Assembly (NCBI GenBank): GCA_016192065.1
Contig: JACPUX010000041.1
Location: 1 to 58,403, forward strand
From: Betaproteobacteria bacterium
Lineage (GTDB): Bacteria; Pseudomonadota; Gammaproteobacteria; Burkholderiales; Casimicrobiaceae
Length of the DNA stretch: 58,403 nucleotides
Direction of reading: 5' to 3'
Within the stretch, counting starts at the first letter, position 1; every line of letters begins with the position of its first letter. Below, one piece after another: positions 1-9,994 of the stretch. The notes below the pieces were generated by a model that saw only the letters and a program-made list of their open reading frames with translations, ran no database searches and was not told the DNA's origin. The translations under genes and the position numbers were made by a program.

Positions 1-50
1 ACCCCCTTCCCCAGGAAGGGGGCCGGGGGGAAGGTTGTGCGAGCCCCGCC

Positions 51-148
51 CGGCCGCCCGAAGGGGGCGCCAGCCAATCTCCGGAGCGGGCGCAGCCCGC
101 GAACCGCACTCACCCCCTTCCTCGGGAAGGGGGCCGGGGAGAAGGTAC
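51..148. repeat. GC-rich dispersed intergenic repeat, copy 1
   Basis: This is one unit of a repeat that recurs at 9037-9243, 21342-21539 and 41121-41215. The unit starts with GGCCGCCC, then has a GGAGCGGGC/GCCCGC arm, then CCCCCTTCC facing GGAAGGGGG, and ends with GGGG..AAGGTAC. The last third of another unit lies at 1-36 at the window edge. The distal end stops about 17 nt before the murG initiation region. Each unit contains two inverted-repeat arms, so it should fold strongly as RNA. No ORF was recognised in it. Confidence 0.75.
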
Positions 149-164
149 ACTAGTCGGCAAGACC

Positions 165-1241
165 TTGTTGATCATGGCCGGCGGCACCGGCGGACATATC
201 TTCCCGGGCCTTGCAGTGGCGAACGAAATCCGCCGCGCCGGTTGGCAAGCGGTGTGGCTGGGCACCCGTGGCGGCATGGAAACCACGCTGGTGCCACGCC
301 ACGGCCTGGAGATTGAAACCGTTCGCTTTGGCGGCGTTCGGGGCAAGGGTCTGCTGACCGCCATGCTCCTGCCCCTGTTCATTCTGCTCGCCTGTGGTCA
401 GGCCCTCGGCATCATGTTGCGGCGCCGGCCCGACGCGGTGCTCGGCATGGGCGGCTTCGCGGCGTTTCCTGGCGGGCTGATGGCGGTGCTGCTGGGCCGA
501 CCGCTGATCGTGCACGAGCAGAACGCCATCGCCGGGCTGACCAACAAGGTCTTGGCACACCTTGCCGACAAAGTCCTGGCGGGATTCCCCCAGGCTTTTG
601 CGCAGGGACGCGTGCAGGTAGAAACCGTGGGCAACCCGGTGCGCGCCGAGATCGCCGCGCTGCCGCAGCCGTCCGAACGATTCTCCGGGCGCGCCGGTCC
701 GCTGCGACTCTTGGTGGTGGGCGGCAGCCGCGGGGCCTTGGCGCTCAATCGAGTGGTGCCCGAAGCGCTCGGGCAAATGGCCCCCGACGCCCGACCGCAG
801 GTGCACCATCAGGCCGGGGCGGGGCAAGCCGAAAGCACGCGCGCCGATTACGCCAAACATGCGGTGGCCGCCGAGGTGAGCGAATTCATCGACGACATGG
901 CGAGAGCCTACGGCGCCGCCGATCTCCTGCTTTGCCGTGCCGGAGCGCTGACTATCGCCGAACTGGCGGCCGCTGGCGCCGCCGCGATTCTGGTGCCGTT
1001 TCCGCACGCCGTGGACGATCACCAGACGCACAACGCCAGGTACTTGAGCGAGGCCGGCGCGGCGCTCCTGATTCAGCAGGAAGAACTCACGCCCACCCGC
1101 TTGGCCACGGAATTGCGCCAACTCGAACGACCACGCCTTCTGGCCATGGCGACCCGGGCGAGGACTTTGGCGCGTGCCGAGAGCGCCGCCAAGGTGGCGG
1201 TGGCCTGCCGCATCGCGGCGGGCGAGGAGAAGGTGGCATGA
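165..1241 (+). CDS. murG: MurG, UDP-GlcNAc:undecaprenyl-PP-MurNAc-pentapeptide transferase
   Basis: MurG transfers GlcNAc from UDP-GlcNAc onto lipid I to make lipid II on the inner face of the membrane. The N-terminus has the family glycine loop [16 protein letters not shown]. The C-terminal donor domain has [13 protein letters not shown] and [14 protein letters not shown]. Length (~358 aa) is normal. The start is uncertain: TTG codons at 165 and 168 and ATG at 174 are in frame, and no ATG or GTG lies in frame between the upstream repeat and the loop, so the usual short N-terminal tail is almost missing. The stop overlaps murC by 4 nt (ATGA). It is the first complete gene of the dcw segment; ftsW would be expected just upstream of the window. 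Confidence 0.95.
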   Translation: MLIMAGGTGGHIFPGLAVANEIRRAGWQAVWLGTRGGMETTLVPRHGLEIETVRFGGVRGKGLLTAMLLPLFILLACGQALGIMLRRRPDAVLGMGGFAAFPGGLMAVLLGRPLIVHEQNAIAGLTNKVLAHLADKVLAGFPQAFAQGRVQVETVGNPVRAEIAALPQPSERFSGRAGPLRLLVVGGSRGALALNRVVPEALGQMAPDARPQVHHQAGAGQAESTRADYAKHAVAAEVSEFIDDMARAYGAADLLLCRAGALTIAELAAAGAAAILVPFPHAVDDHQTHNARYLSEAGAALLIQQEELTPTRLATELRQLERPRLLAMATRARTLARAESAAKVAVACRIAAGEEKVA

Positions 1242-2626
1242 AACACAAGGTTAAGCAGGTGCATTTCGTCGGCATCGGCGGTTCAGGAATGAGCGGCATC
1301 GCTGAAGTGCTGCTGAATCAGGGCTACCAAGTGAGTGGTTCGGACCTCGCCGCTGGACCGGTCACCTCGCGCCTGCAAAAGCTCGGCGCGCGTATCGCGG
1401 TGGGGCATGCGGCCGAGCACATCGCCGGTGCCAACGTGGTGGTGGTGTCGAGCGCGGTGCGCGAAGACAACCCCGAAGTCGTGGCCGCTCGGGCGCAGCA
1501 CGTTCCGGTGGTACCACGGGCGCTGATGCTGGCCGAACTGATGCGCCTCAAGCAAGGCATCGCCGTCGCCGGCACTCACGGCAAGACCACCACCACCAGT
1601 CTCATCGCCAGCGTACTGGGCGAGGGCAAGCTCGATCCGACTTTCGTGATCGGCGGTCGCCTGATCAGTGCGGGCGCCAATGCGCGTCTGGGCAAGGGCG
1701 ACTTCCTGGTGGCCGAGGCGGACGAATCCGACGCCTCCTTTCTCTACCTCCAGCCGGTGTCGGCGGTCATCACCAACATTGATGCCGACCACATGGAAAC
1801 CTACGGGCATGATTTCGGGCGACTCAAACAGGCTTTCGTCGACTTCGCCCAGCGCCTGCCTTTCTATGGCACCGCCGTGCTGTGCCTTGACGATGCCAAC
1901 GTGCGCAGTATCGTGCCGTTGATCACCAAGCCGATCGTAACTTATGGCCTTTGTGCCGACGCTGACCTGCGCGCCAGCGCCATTGAGCATGCCAGCGGGC
2001 AAATGCGCTTCGTGGTCGAAGGGCAGGGCCGGTCGCCGCTGACCGTCACCCTGAACCTTCCTGGCCAGCACAACGTGCAGAATGCCTTGGCGGCGATTGC
2101 AGTGGGCCGCGAATGTGGTGTGGCGGATGCCGCGATCGCCAAGGCGCTGGCGGAGTTTCACGGCGTTGGCCGGCGCTTCCAGCGCCATGGTGAAATTGCC
2201 CTCGCCGCCGGCGGCAGCTTCACTCTGATCGACGACTATGGACACCACCCGGTGGAAATGGCCGCGACCCTGGCCGCCGCGCGTGGCAGTTTTCCAGGGC
2301 GGCGCCTAGTGCTCGCCTTCCAGCCGCATCGCTATTCGCGCACCCGCGATCTTTTCGAGGATTTCGTGAAAGTCCTGTCCACCGTCGATGTGCTCCTGCT
2401 CACCGAGGTGTACCCGGCCGGGGAGGCGCCTATCGTCGCCGCCGACGGCCGCGCCCTGGCGCGTGCCTTGCGGGTGGCGGGAAAGGTGGAACCGGTGTTC
2501 GTCGACGAAGTCGCCGGCCTGCCCGCGGCGCTCGCGCAGGTGGCTCAGCCGGGGGACGTGGTGCTCACCATGGGCGCGGGCTCCATCGGTACTCTGCCCA
2601 AAATGCTGGTTCAGGGCGAAAGCTGA
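1238..2626 (+). CDS. murC: MurC, UDP-N-acetylmuramate--L-alanine ligase
   Basis: MurC is the cytoplasmic ATP-dependent ligase that adds L-Ala to UDP-MurNAc, the first residue of the peptidoglycan stem peptide. The 462-aa protein starts with the Rossmann-like [14 protein letters not shown]. It has the Mur-ligase ATP loop [15 protein letters not shown], the DESDASF segment, and the C-terminal domain with [14 protein letters not shown] and [13 protein letters not shown]. The ATG at 1238 overlaps the murG stop, which supports translational coupling and fixes the start; longer in-frame extensions run back into murG. Length is typical. Confidence 0.96.
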   Translation: MKHKVKQVHFVGIGGSGMSGIAEVLLNQGYQVSGSDLAAGPVTSRLQKLGARIAVGHAAEHIAGANVVVVSSAVREDNPEVVAARAQHVPVVPRALMLAELMRLKQGIAVAGTHGKTTTTSLIASVLGEGKLDPTFVIGGRLISAGANARLGKGDFLVAEADESDASFLYLQPVSAVITNIDADHMETYGHDFGRLKQAFVDFAQRLPFYGTAVLCLDDANVRSIVPLITKPIVTYGLCADADLRASAIEHASGQMRFVVEGQGRSPLTVTLNLPGQHNVQNALAAIAVGRECGVADAAIAKALAEFHGVGRRFQRHGEIALAAGGSFTLIDDYGHHPVEMAATLAAARGSFPGRRLVLAFQPHRYSRTRDLFEDFVKVLSTVDVLLLTEVYPAGEAPIVAADGRALARALRVAGKVEPVFVDEVAGLPAALAQVAQPGDVVLTMGAGSIGTLPKMLVQGES

Positions 2627-2627
2627 C

Positions 2628-3596
2628 ATGGATGGCCACGACATGATCCAGGTCAACGCCACACTTGGTGCCGGATTGCGCGGCGAACTACGTCGCGATG
2701 TGCCCATGGCCCGGCATTGCACTTGGCGCGCCGGGGGCTGCGCAGCCTACGCTTATCGTCCAGCCGATCTTGAGGATTTGAGCTTGTTTCTACGCAGCCA
2801 TGCCGAGTTGCTGCGCGTCGCGCCGCCGCTGTTCGTCGGTTTGGGAAGCAATCTGCTGGTGCGCGACGGAGGGCTCCGGGCCACTGCAATCCTGCTGCAC
2901 CCCGGCCTGGGCGGCCTGCGTCTGGGTGCGGTCGAGGGCGAGCGCGTGCAAGTGCTGGCGCAAGCCGGAGTCGCGGCGCCGAAACTTGCGCGCTTTGCCG
3001 CCAATCATGGACTGGTCCAGGCCGAGTTTCTCGCGGGCATTCCCGGCACCGTTGGCGGCGCGCTGTGCATGAACGCCGGCTGTTACGGTTCGGAGACCTG
3101 GCAGTACGTACGCGCGGTGCAGACCATGGAGCGCACCGGGGCCATCCAGGTGCGCGAACCGGCCGACTTCGCCATTGCGTACCGGCATGTGCGCGCTCAC
3201 GGATTCGCCCTGGGAATCGAGGCCTGGTTCGTCGCCGCGGTGTTCGAGTTTCCGCGCGGCGACGGCGCCGAGGCGCGGGCGCGCATCAAGGATCTGCTGG
3301 CCCGGCGGGTGGCCAGCCAACCGCTCGACCAACCCAACGCGGGATCGGTTTTCCGCAATCCGCCGGGCGACTTCGCGGCGCGCTTGATCGAATCCTGCGG
3401 CTTGAAGGGCTTCGCCATCGGTGGCGCGCGAGTGTCGGAGAAACACGCCAACTTCATCGTCAATCCTGGTGGCCGCGGCAGCGCCACCGATATCGAGCGG
3501 CTGATCGAATATGTGCAAGTCGTGGTGGAACAACAACGCCGGGTGCGGCTGCAAACGGAAGTGCGCATCGTTGGCGAGTCTGCGGGTGAATCATGA
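2628..3596 (+). CDS. murB: MurB, UDP-N-acetylenolpyruvoylglucosamine reductase
   Basis: MurB is the FAD- and NADPH-dependent reductase that makes UDP-MurNAc from enolpyruvyl-UDP-GlcNAc. FAD-binding features visible are [13 protein letters not shown] and [18 protein letters not shown]. The substrate-binding C-terminal part has [19 protein letters not shown] followed by [18 protein letters not shown] 2628 lies just behind the murC stop (one base between) with a weak purine-rich stretch upstream, and ATG 2643 is an alternative start. About 322 aa, in the usual range. It overlaps ddl by an ATGA junction. Having murB between murC and ddl is the usual proteobacterial dcw order. Confidence 0.95.
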   Translation: MDGHDMIQVNATLGAGLRGELRRDVPMARHCTWRAGGCAAYAYRPADLEDLSLFLRSHAELLRVAPPLFVGLGSNLLVRDGGLRATAILLHPGLGGLRLGAVEGERVQVLAQAGVAAPKLARFAANHGLVQAEFLAGIPGTVGGALCMNAGCYGSETWQYVRAVQTMERTGAIQVREPADFAIAYRHVRAHGFALGIEAWFVAAVFEFPRGDGAEARARIKDLLARRVASQPLDQPNAGSVFRNPPGDFAARLIESCGLKGFAIGGARVSEKHANFIVNPGGRGSATDIERLIEYVQVVVEQQRRVRLQTEVRIVGESAGES

Positions 3597-4504
3597 GTGA
3601 ATTCGGCAAAGTCGCGGTGTTACTCGGTGGCGGTTCGGCCGAGCGGGAGATTTCGCTGCTCTCGGGCAATGCGGTGCTGGCCGCTTTGCGCGATCGGGGC
3701 GTCGATGCCCATCCCTTCGACCCGTCACAAAGGCCGATCTTCGATTTGCAGCGCGAGGGCTTCGCGCGGGTGTTCATCGCCCTGCACGGGCGCTTTGGCG
3801 AAGACGGCACGGTGCAAGGAGCGCTGGAGACCATGCGTCTACCCTACACCGGCAGTGGCGTAATGGGTTCGGCGCTGGCCATGGACAAGTGGCGTACCAA
3901 GCTGGTGTGGCTGGCGGCCGGCATTCCCACGCCCCGTTTCGCGGTGCTCGAAAAGCACACCGATTTCGAGCGCGTGGTGCGCGAGCTAAAACTGCCGCTG
4001 ATGGTGAAACCCGCTCATGAAGGCTCTACCATCGGCATCACCAAGGTGAATCGCGCGGCCGATCTGCCCGCGGCCTATGCCGAGGCGGCAAAATACGATC
4101 GCCTGGTGCTCGCCGAGGAATTCGTCGCTGGGCAGGAACTCACCGCCGCGGTGCTGGGCGATCGCGCGCTGCCCTTGGTGCGCATCGAAGCGCCCGAGGG
4201 CAATTACGATTACCAGAACAAGTACTTCACCGACAGCACCAAATACTACTGCCCGGCGGGTCTGCGCCCCGCGCTCGAGGAAGAGATCCAGCGTCTGGCC
4301 CTGCGCTCCTTTGGCGTGCTGGGCTGTGCCGGCTGGGGGCGTGCCGACTTGATTCTGCGCCCTGACGGCAGCTTCGTTTTCCTGGAAATGAACACGTCGC
4401 CGGGTATGACTGGCCACAGCTTGGTGCCCATGGCGGCACGGCAGGCTGGGTTGTCCTTCGCCGAACTGTGTCTGGCGATCCTGAGGCTTGCGCATGTGGG
4501 ATAA
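3593..4504 (+). CDS. ddl: Ddl, D-alanine--D-alanine ligase
   Basis: This is the ATP-grasp ligase that makes the D-Ala-D-Ala dipeptide added by MurF. The 303-aa sequence has the N-terminal [19 protein letters not shown], the conserved [14 protein letters not shown] region, the ATP-grasp segment [16 protein letters not shown], and the C-terminal metal and substrate loop [18 protein letters not shown] 3593 overlaps the murB stop by ATGA. Its own 3' end overlaps the ftsQ start, so the genes form one tightly packed transcript. The size fits the DdlB type common in dcw clusters. Confidence 0.96.
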   Translation: MSEFGKVAVLLGGGSAEREISLLSGNAVLAALRDRGVDAHPFDPSQRPIFDLQREGFARVFIALHGRFGEDGTVQGALETMRLPYTGSGVMGSALAMDKWRTKLVWLAAGIPTPRFAVLEKHTDFERVVRELKLPLMVKPAHEGSTIGITKVNRAADLPAAYAEAAKYDRLVLAEEFVAGQELTAAVLGDRALPLVRIEAPEGNYDYQNKYFTDSTKYYCPAGLRPALEEEIQRLALRSFGVLGCAGWGRADLILRPDGSFVFLEMNTSPGMTGHSLVPMAARQAGLSFAELCLAILRLAHVG

Positions 4505-5264
4505 GCCGGGCCAACTCAAGCTCGTGGCCGCCTTACTGCTGGTGGTCGCGGCGGGCCTGTTCGCCACTGCGCTGGTGGCCTGGGCGGCACGCCAGCCCGC
4601 TTTCGACATCAAGCGGGTAATGGTCACCGGGGAAATCGTCGAGGTGAATCCGCTGCATCTCGAAGCGGTGGTGCGCGAGGCCTTGCGCGGAACCTTCTTC
4701 ACCATCGACCTGGTGGCGGCGCAGACGGCTTTCACCGGCGTTCCCTGGGTGCGCAGCGCGAGCGTGCGCCGGCAGTGGCCCAACCGCCTGGAGGTGGAGA
4801 TCGTCGAACACCGCGCACTGGCGCGCTGGAACGACACCGCCCTGGTGAACACCGAAGGCGAAGTCTTTCACGCCGACTACGATGACGAGCTGCCGCAGTT
4901 GCGCGGACCCGAGGGCGCCGCGGCCGAGGTGGCGGCGCATTACCGCAGCTTCCGCGATGCCTTGGCGCCCTTGTCCCGCCTGCCGGCGGAACTGACCCTC
5001 AGCCCGCGTCGCGCCTGGAACCTAAGACTCGACAACGGCCTGGTGCTGGAGTTGGGACGGCAGGAAGTGGCGCTTCGCCTTCAGCGCTGGGTGGGCTACT
5101 ACCCGAAGAGCATCGGGCGGCTGGCGCGGCCGGTGGAGCAAATCGATTTGCGTTATCGCAACGGCTTCGCCGTGCGCGCCAATGGGATGTGGCCGGAAGG
5201 CGCGCGCGTCACCGGCGGCGGGCACCGGGACCAATTCAAGCGTTTCGAGGGGACAGGCAGGTGA
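4494..5264 (+). CDS. ftsQ: FtsQ, divisome bitopic membrane protein
   Basis: FtsQ is an inner-membrane divisome scaffold that recruits FtsL/FtsB and later proteins. The sequence shows a short cytoplasmic tail, one hydrophobic segment (about residues 9-30), then a POTRA-like domain starting [15 protein letters not shown] and containing [21 protein letters not shown], the family core. ATG 4494 inside the end of ddl is preferred; an in-frame TTG lies two codons upstream at 4488. About 256 aa. Its TGA overlaps the GTG of ftsA. Confidence 0.93.
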   Translation: MWDKPGQLKLVAALLLVVAAGLFATALVAWAARQPAFDIKRVMVTGEIVEVNPLHLEAVVREALRGTFFTIDLVAAQTAFTGVPWVRSASVRRQWPNRLEVEIVEHRALARWNDTALVNTEGEVFHADYDDELPQLRGPEGAAAEVAAHYRSFRDALAPLSRLPAELTLSPRRAWNLRLDNGLVLELGRQEVALRLQRWVGYYPKSIGRLARPVEQIDLRYRNGFAVRANGMWPEGARVTGGGHRDQFKRFEGTGR

Positions 5265-6490
5265 GAGAGAACAAAAACCTCATTGTTGGATTAGACGTTG
5301 GCACTTCCAAGGTCGTAGCCATCGTCGCCGAGGTCACACCCGAGTCCGGGCTCAACATCATCGGCATGGGCACCCAGCCTTCGCGCGGGCTGAAGAAAGG
5401 CGTGGTGGTGAACATCGAAGCCACCATGGCGAGTATTCAGCGGGTGTTGGAAGAAGCCGAGCTGATGGCCGACTGCAAGATCAGCGAGGTCTATGCGGGC
5501 ATCGCCGGCAGCCACATCCGCAGTCTCAATTCCAGCGGCATGGTGGCGATCAAGGAAAAGGAAGTGACCCAGGCCGACATCGATCGCGTGGTTGAAACCG
5601 CCAAAGCGATCGCCATTCCCAACGATCAGCAGATCCTGCACATTCTGCCCCAAGAGTTCATCGTCGATGGCCAGGAGGATGTGCGCGAGCCCCTGGGCAT
5701 GAGCGGCGTGCGCCTGGAAGTAAAGGTCCACATCATCACCGGTGCGGTCTCGGCGGCGGAGAACATCACCAAGTGCGTGCGCCGCTGCGGCCTGGAAGTG
5801 AAGGACCTGATTCTTCAGCCGCTCGCCTCGGCCCTGGCGGTGATTTCCGAGGATGAAAAAGAGCTGGGCGTGTGCTTGGTCGACATCGGCGGCGGCACCA
5901 CCGACCTGGCGGTGTTTACTGCCGGAGCCATCCGGCACACTGCGGTCATTCCCATCGCCGGCGATCAGGTCACCAACGATATCGCCATGGCGCTGCGCAC
6001 GCCCACCAAGGAGGCCGAGGACTTGAAGCGCCAGTTCGGCTGCGCCTTGCGGCAACTGGTGGACCCCAATGAGATCATCGAAGTGCCCGGCGTGGGCGAT
6101 CGCGGTCCGCGGCAGTTGTCGAGGCAGACTCTGGCTGAGGTCATCGAGCCCCGGCTCGAGGAACTCTACACCCTGGTGCAGGCGGAGCTGCGGCGCAGCG
6201 GTTTCGAGGAAATGCTCTCCTCGGGCATTGTTCTCACCGGCGGTTGCAGCCTCATGCGCGGTATGGTGGAGCTGGGCGAGGAGATCTTCCATATGCCGGT
6301 GCGGCTGGGCGTGCCGGTGTACATCGGCGGGCTGGCCGACGTGGTGCAAAGCCCGCGTTACGCGACTGCGGTGGGCCTATTGCTCGACGGCCGCGATCAA
6401 TTCCTGCGCTCGCGCCAGACCCGCGCGGCGACCCCGGGTTTGCAAGGTGTCATGGAACGGATGAAGTTGTGGATCAAGACGAACTTTTAG
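5261..6490 (+). CDS. ftsA: FtsA, actin-like cell division protein
   Basis: FtsA is an actin-fold ATPase that tethers FtsZ to the membrane. The 409-aa protein has the phosphate-1 loop GLDVGTSKVVAIVAE at the N-terminus, the phosphate-2 loop VDIGGGTTDLAVF, and the adenosine motif VLTGGCSLMRGMVELGEE. It ends in a basic/hydrophobic stretch (MKLWIKTNF) that fits the membrane-targeting amphipathic helix. The start is GTG 5261, overlapping the ftsQ stop (GTGA); a longer in-frame reading adds 24 arginine-rich residues that belong to ftsQ shadow sequence. It is followed by ftsZ after 71 bp. Confidence 0.95.
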   Translation: MRENKNLIVGLDVGTSKVVAIVAEVTPESGLNIIGMGTQPSRGLKKGVVVNIEATMASIQRVLEEAELMADCKISEVYAGIAGSHIRSLNSSGMVAIKEKEVTQADIDRVVETAKAIAIPNDQQILHILPQEFIVDGQEDVREPLGMSGVRLEVKVHIITGAVSAAENITKCVRRCGLEVKDLILQPLASALAVISEDEKELGVCLVDIGGGTTDLAVFTAGAIRHTAVIPIAGDQVTNDIAMALRTPTKEAEDLKRQFGCALRQLVDPNEIIEVPGVGDRGPRQLSRQTLAEVIEPRLEELYTLVQAELRRSGFEEMLSSGIVLTGGCSLMRGMVELGEEIFHMPVRLGVPVYIGGLADVVQSPRYATAVGLLLDGRDQFLRSRQTRAATPGLQGVMERMKLWIKTNF

Positions 6491-6561
6491 CAGCAAGCAA
6501 AGCAGTTATCACCAACCTGACAGAGACGAGCAGTACCAGCGCAGCACGAAAGGAGACCATC

Positions 6562-7764
6562 ATGCCATTCGAAATTCTCGACCAAGAACCGCAAGAGGCC
6601 GTCATCAAAGTTATCGGCGTGGGCGGCTGCGGCGGCAACGCCGTGGACCACATGATCGACAAGGGCGTGCAAGGCGTTGATTTCATCGCCGCCAACACCG
6701 ACGCCCAGGCCTTGAAGCGCAATGGCGCCGCCATGCAATTGCAGATCGGCGCCAACCTCACGCGCGGCCTCGGCGCCGGCGCGCGCCCGGAGATCGGCCG
6801 CGATGCCGCCATGGAAGACCGCGACCACATTGCTGAAGGCATCGCTGGCGCCGACATGCTCTTCATCACCGCCGGTATGGGCGGCGGCACGGGTACGGGC
6901 GCGGCGCCGGTAGTCGCGCAGATCGCCAAGGAAATGGGCGTGCTGACCGTGGCCGTGGTCACCCGTCCCTTCGCTTTCGAGGGCAAGCGCCAGCGCGTCG
7001 CCCAGGCCGGCATTGAAGAGCTGCAAAAATACGTTGATTCGCTGATCATCATCCCCAACGAGAAGCTCATGGCAGTGCTGGGCGAAGATGTCGAACTCGA
7101 AGCCGCGTTCGCCGCCGCCAACGACGTGCTGCACAGCGCCGTGGCGGGTATCGCCGAGATCATCAACAACCCGGGGCTGGTCAACGTCGATTTCGCCGAC
7201 GTCAAGACCGTGATGTCCGAAGTGGGCATGGCGATGATGGGTTCAGCCACCGCCGATGGCCCGGAGCGGGCAAGGCTTGCCGCCGAAGGCGCCATCGCCA
7301 GCCCCTTGCTGGAAGAAGTTAACCTGGCCGGGGCGCGCGGCGTGCTGGTTAACATCACCGCCAACCGTTCGCTCAAGATTAAGGAGTATCACGAGGTCAT
7401 GAACACCATCAAAGCCTTCACCGCTGAAGATGCCATGGTGATCGTGGGAACCGTGCTTGATGAGGCGATGGGCGATTGCTTGCGCGTGACCATGGTTGCC
7501 ACTGGCCTTGGCGGGGGTGTGGCGCGGCGCCAGATGCAGCCGCCGATGCAGCAGACTCAGGTGCAGGCGCAGACCCTGACGGTGGTCGAACAGCGCACCG
7601 GCACCGATGACATGGGCGTGGAAGTCCCCAACTACGAAGTCCTCGCCCGCACGCCCGCGGTGTTCCGCAGTGGCCGCCCCACCACCATCGGCACCCTGGC
7701 CACCCCCCCCACCAACCTGGAGGCGCTGGAAATCCCGGCGTTCCTGCGCAAGCAGGCGGACTGA
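6562..7764 (+). CDS. ftsZ: FtsZ, tubulin-like division GTPase
   Basis: FtsZ polymerises into the Z ring. The 400-aa protein carries the tubulin signature GGGTGTG at about residues 107-113, the N-terminal GVGGCGGNAVDHM, and the T7-loop stretch VNVDFADVKTVM. After a variable glutamine-rich linker it ends in the conserved C-terminal peptide LEIPAFLRKQ, which binds FtsA/ZipA. ATG 6562 is preceded by a good Shine-Dalgarno (AGGAG at 6551). Upstream in-frame sequence is the ftsA tail and spacer. A run of eight C residues occurs within the linker coding region near 7704. Confidence 0.97.
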   Translation: MPFEILDQEPQEAVIKVIGVGGCGGNAVDHMIDKGVQGVDFIAANTDAQALKRNGAAMQLQIGANLTRGLGAGARPEIGRDAAMEDRDHIAEGIAGADMLFITAGMGGGTGTGAAPVVAQIAKEMGVLTVAVVTRPFAFEGKRQRVAQAGIEELQKYVDSLIIIPNEKLMAVLGEDVELEAAFAAANDVLHSAVAGIAEIINNPGLVNVDFADVKTVMSEVGMAMMGSATADGPERARLAAEGAIASPLLEEVNLAGARGVLVNITANRSLKIKEYHEVMNTIKAFTAEDAMVIVGTVLDEAMGDCLRVTMVATGLGGGVARRQMQPPMQQTQVQAQTLTVVEQRTGTDDMGVEVPNYEVLARTPAVFRSGRPTTIGTLATPPTNLEALEIPAFLRKQAD

Positions 7765-7982
7765 CTGTGCGCTGCGGGCTCTGCCGCGCCGGGCTCCCGG
7801 TCAGGGCGCCCGTCGCCGCGCCGGGCGCGAGGTGATCGGAGGTGCGCCCCGGTCGCCTGCTCCGGGGCGAAGCTGGTCAAACCGGGACTTGTCATTCCGG
7901 GAAAAGCCCGAGCCCAGAAGATACGATCATCCGGACACGAGTCGTCGGCAGTATGAAAGCCTTGATCCGCTGTTCGACGAGG

Positions 7983-8032
7983 CCCGAGGCCGCAACCCCC
8001 TGCGCGCCCCGCAGGCCGGGCCCGGCCTCGGG
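7983..8032. promoter_or_regulatory. 10-bp inverted repeat upstream of lpxC
   Basis: CCCGAGGCCG at 7983-7992 is perfectly complementary to CGGCCTCGGG at 8023-8032, with a 30-nt loop. It lies just before a TATCAT box (8043-8048) and about 75 nt before the lpxC ATG. There is no T-tract, so it does not look like an intrinsic terminator. The rest of the 342-bp gap between ftsZ and lpxC (7765-8106) holds no recognisable gene. A regulatory role is inference. Confidence 0.35.
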
Positions 8033-8106
8033 CGGCCTGTGCTATCATGGCCACCCAAAGCGTTCGCGAGCTGGGGTCTTCGCGGCGACCCGGAAGTGAA
8101 TAAACC

Positions 8107-9021
8107 ATGTTTCGACAACGCACACTGAAAACGGCGGTCAGCGCGACCGGCGTCGGCATTCACACCGGCGCCAAGGTCAGCATGCATTTGCGGCCCGCCG
8201 CACCCGACACCGGCATCGTGTTTCGCCGCGTCGATCTCCATCCGCCCGTCGATATTCCCGCCCAGGCCCAGCGCGTGGGCGACACCCGCTTGTCCTCGTG
8301 CGTCGAAAACCAAGGTGCGCGAGTCGCCACCGTGGAGCACCTGATGTCCGCCTTGGCCGGTCTCGGACTCGACAATGCCTATATCGACATCACCGGCCCG
8401 GAAGTGCCGATCATGGACGGTTCGGCCGCCCCCTTTGTCTTTCTGCTGCAATCTGCCGGCGTGGTCGAGCAAAAGGCCCCCAAGCGCTTCATCCGTATTC
8501 TGGCGCCGATCGAAGTCAAGACCGACGACAAGTGGGCGCGCTTCGAGCCCTATGACGGCTTCAAGGTCGATTTCACCATCGACTTTCCTCACCCGGTGCT
8601 GGGCACCGATCATCGCCGCGTGGTCATCGATTTCGCCGAGCATTCCTTCATCAAGGAAGTCAGCCGTGCGCGCACCTTCGGCTTCATGCAGGACATCGAA
8701 GCGCTGCGCGATCAGGGCCTGGCGATGGGCGGTAGCCTCGACAACGCCGTGGTGCTGGACGAATACCGCGTCCTCAATGCCGAGGGTCTGCGCTACGACA
8801 ACGAACTGGCACGCCACAAAGTGCTCGACGCCATCGGCGATCTCTATCTCCTGGGGCACCCGCTGATCGGCGCGTTCACCGCCTTCAAATCCGGCCACGG
8901 CCTCAACAACCAGTTGGTACGCGCGTTGTTGGCGCAGCCCGCCAAGTGGGAGTACGCCGTCTTCGAGCGCGCGGCGGAAGTGCCGGCCGCCTTCACCCGC
9001 TGGCAAACCCAGGCTGCGTGA
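8107..9021 (+). CDS. lpxC: LpxC, UDP-3-O-acyl-GlcNAc deacetylase
   Basis: LpxC is the zinc enzyme for the committed step of lipid A synthesis, removing the N-acetyl group from UDP-3-O-acyl-GlcNAc in the cytoplasm. The 304-aa protein has zinc ligands visible as H78 (VEHLMSAL), H237 and D241 ([15 protein letters not shown]). H264 in FKSGHGLNN is the expected catalytic base. The substrate loop [14 protein letters not shown] is intact. The presence of lpxC shows that the organism makes lipopolysaccharide. It follows ftsZ as in most beta- and gammaproteobacteria. Confidence 0.97.
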   Translation: MFRQRTLKTAVSATGVGIHTGAKVSMHLRPAAPDTGIVFRRVDLHPPVDIPAQAQRVGDTRLSSCVENQGARVATVEHLMSALAGLGLDNAYIDITGPEVPIMDGSAAPFVFLLQSAGVVEQKAPKRFIRILAPIEVKTDDKWARFEPYDGFKVDFTIDFPHPVLGTDHRRVVIDFAEHSFIKEVSRARTFGFMQDIEALRDQGLAMGGSLDNAVVLDEYRVLNAEGLRYDNELARHKVLDAIGDLYLLGHPLIGAFTAFKSGHGLNNQLVRALLAQPAKWEYAVFERAAEVPAAFTRWQTQAA

Positions 9022-9036
9022 CACACGTCCCTGCAC

Positions 9037-9243
9037 GGCCGCCCCAATTGGGCACAAGACCAGGGCCGGAGCGGGCTCGGCCCGTGAACCGTGTTCACCC
9101 CCTTCCGCCGGAAGGGGGCGGGGGGGAAGGTACGCCAGCGCCCGCCGGGCCGCCCCAAGGGCGCGCCAGTAGAACACCGGAGCGGGCTCGGCCCGCGAAC
9201 CGTGTTCACCCCCTCCCGCCGGAAGGGGGCGGGGGGAAGGTAC
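9037..9243. repeat. GC-rich dispersed intergenic repeat, two tandem units
   Basis: Two head-to-tail units (9037-9133 and 9148-9243) fill the space after lpxC. Each runs from GGCCGCCCC through GGAGCGGGCTCGGCCCG and CGTGTTCACCCCC to the terminal AAGGTAC. The two copies differ at only a few positions apart from the variable stretch after GGCCGCCCC. They are in the same orientation as copy 1 at 51-148. Confidence 0.8.
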
Positions 9244-9288
9244 AACCATGACGCGCCCGCCTAGGCGCCGCCGCCCTGGGCGGGAACC

Positions 9289-9474
9289 ATGCTGATCCTG
9301 CGCCTGATTTTTTTCCTCATGCTGGCCACCATCGGCGGCGGGTTGACGCTCTACCTCTTCACCCGCGAGCGCCACTACTTGCGCTTCGCCTGGCGTTCGT
9401 TTCAGGTGAGCCTGGCGCTGGTGGTGCTAATCATGCTGTTCTACGTTTTCGAGCGCGTGGTGCTGATGGTGTAG
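9289..9474 (+). CDS. Small two-helix membrane protein, function unknown
   Basis: This is a 61-aa ORF with two strongly hydrophobic segments (about residues 3-22 and 40-58) joined by a basic stretch containing RERHYLRFAWR, so a two-pass hairpin inner-membrane protein is likely. The start is ATG 9289. Its 3' end overlaps the 3' end of the opposing MerR gene by 44 bp. Small membrane genes often follow lpxC in betaproteobacteria, but I do not recognise this family. It is called a gene because of the clean hydrophobic pattern and the fit between neighbours. Confidence 0.6.
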   Translation: MLILRLIFFLMLATIGGGLTLYLFTRERHYLRFAWRSFQVSLALVVLIMLFYVFERVVLMV

Positions 9475-9994
9475 CCGACTTGCTCCAGGCTCGAACACGA
9501 GCGACTTCCTCTGTGCCGAGCCCCAGGAAGGTCAGGAATTCAGCATGCGCTTCGGGCAGGCGCGCTTCGAAGTCTTCGTGCCAGCGGTGCATGTCCTCGT
9601 CGGAAAGACCCGCCGACCGCAGCAGGCTGCTCCAAGCTTCTTTGTTCAGCACCTGCCCCGGCTCGCGAGTGGCCCGCTGAAGTGTCAGCACCGCCGCCTG
9701 CTGCGCGCGCAGCACGGCCATCGCCGCACCGATGGCGCTGATTCGCGCTTCGAGCAGCGCCGCCAGGGGTGTGCGCGCCTCGAGCGCCGCACGGACTTGA
9801 GCCAACGAAAGGCCGGCAGCACGCAACTCCAGGATGCGCGCCAGCCGAACCTCGCCTTCTGGCCCGTAGCGGCGGTAGCCGTTGGCGCCGCGCGTGTCGG
9901 CGCGCAACAAGCCGATGCGGTCGTAGTGCAGCAGCGTGCTGCGCGACAGTCCGTGGCGGCGCGCCAGCGCGCCGATGCTCAGTGGCCCCGCCAC
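9431..9994 (-). CDS. MerR-family transcriptional regulator
   Basis: The 187-aa protein begins with a MerR-type winged helix: LSIGALARRHGLSRSTLLHYDRIGLL, then GANGYRRYGPEGEVRLARI and LRAAGLSLAQVRAAL. A helical dimerisation region with AISAIGAAMAVLRAQ follows, then a C-terminal helical segment with the pattern seen in TipA-like or effector domains. There is no obvious cysteine metal site. GTG 9994 is chosen because the MerR fold begins there and overlaps the SRPBCC stop by 16 nt; the next in-frame ATG upstream lies inside that gene. It is co-directional with and downstream of the SRPBCC gene, so the two are probably one operon. Confidence 0.85.
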   Translation of the reverse strand: MAGPLSIGALARRHGLSRSTLLHYDRIGLLRADTRGANGYRRYGPEGEVRLARILELRAAGLSLAQVRAALEARTPLAALLEARISAIGAAMAVLRAQQAAVLTLQRATREPGQVLNKEAWSSLLRSAGLSDEDMHRWHEDFEARLPEAHAEFLTFLGLGTEEVARVRAWSKSATPSAPRARKRRTA

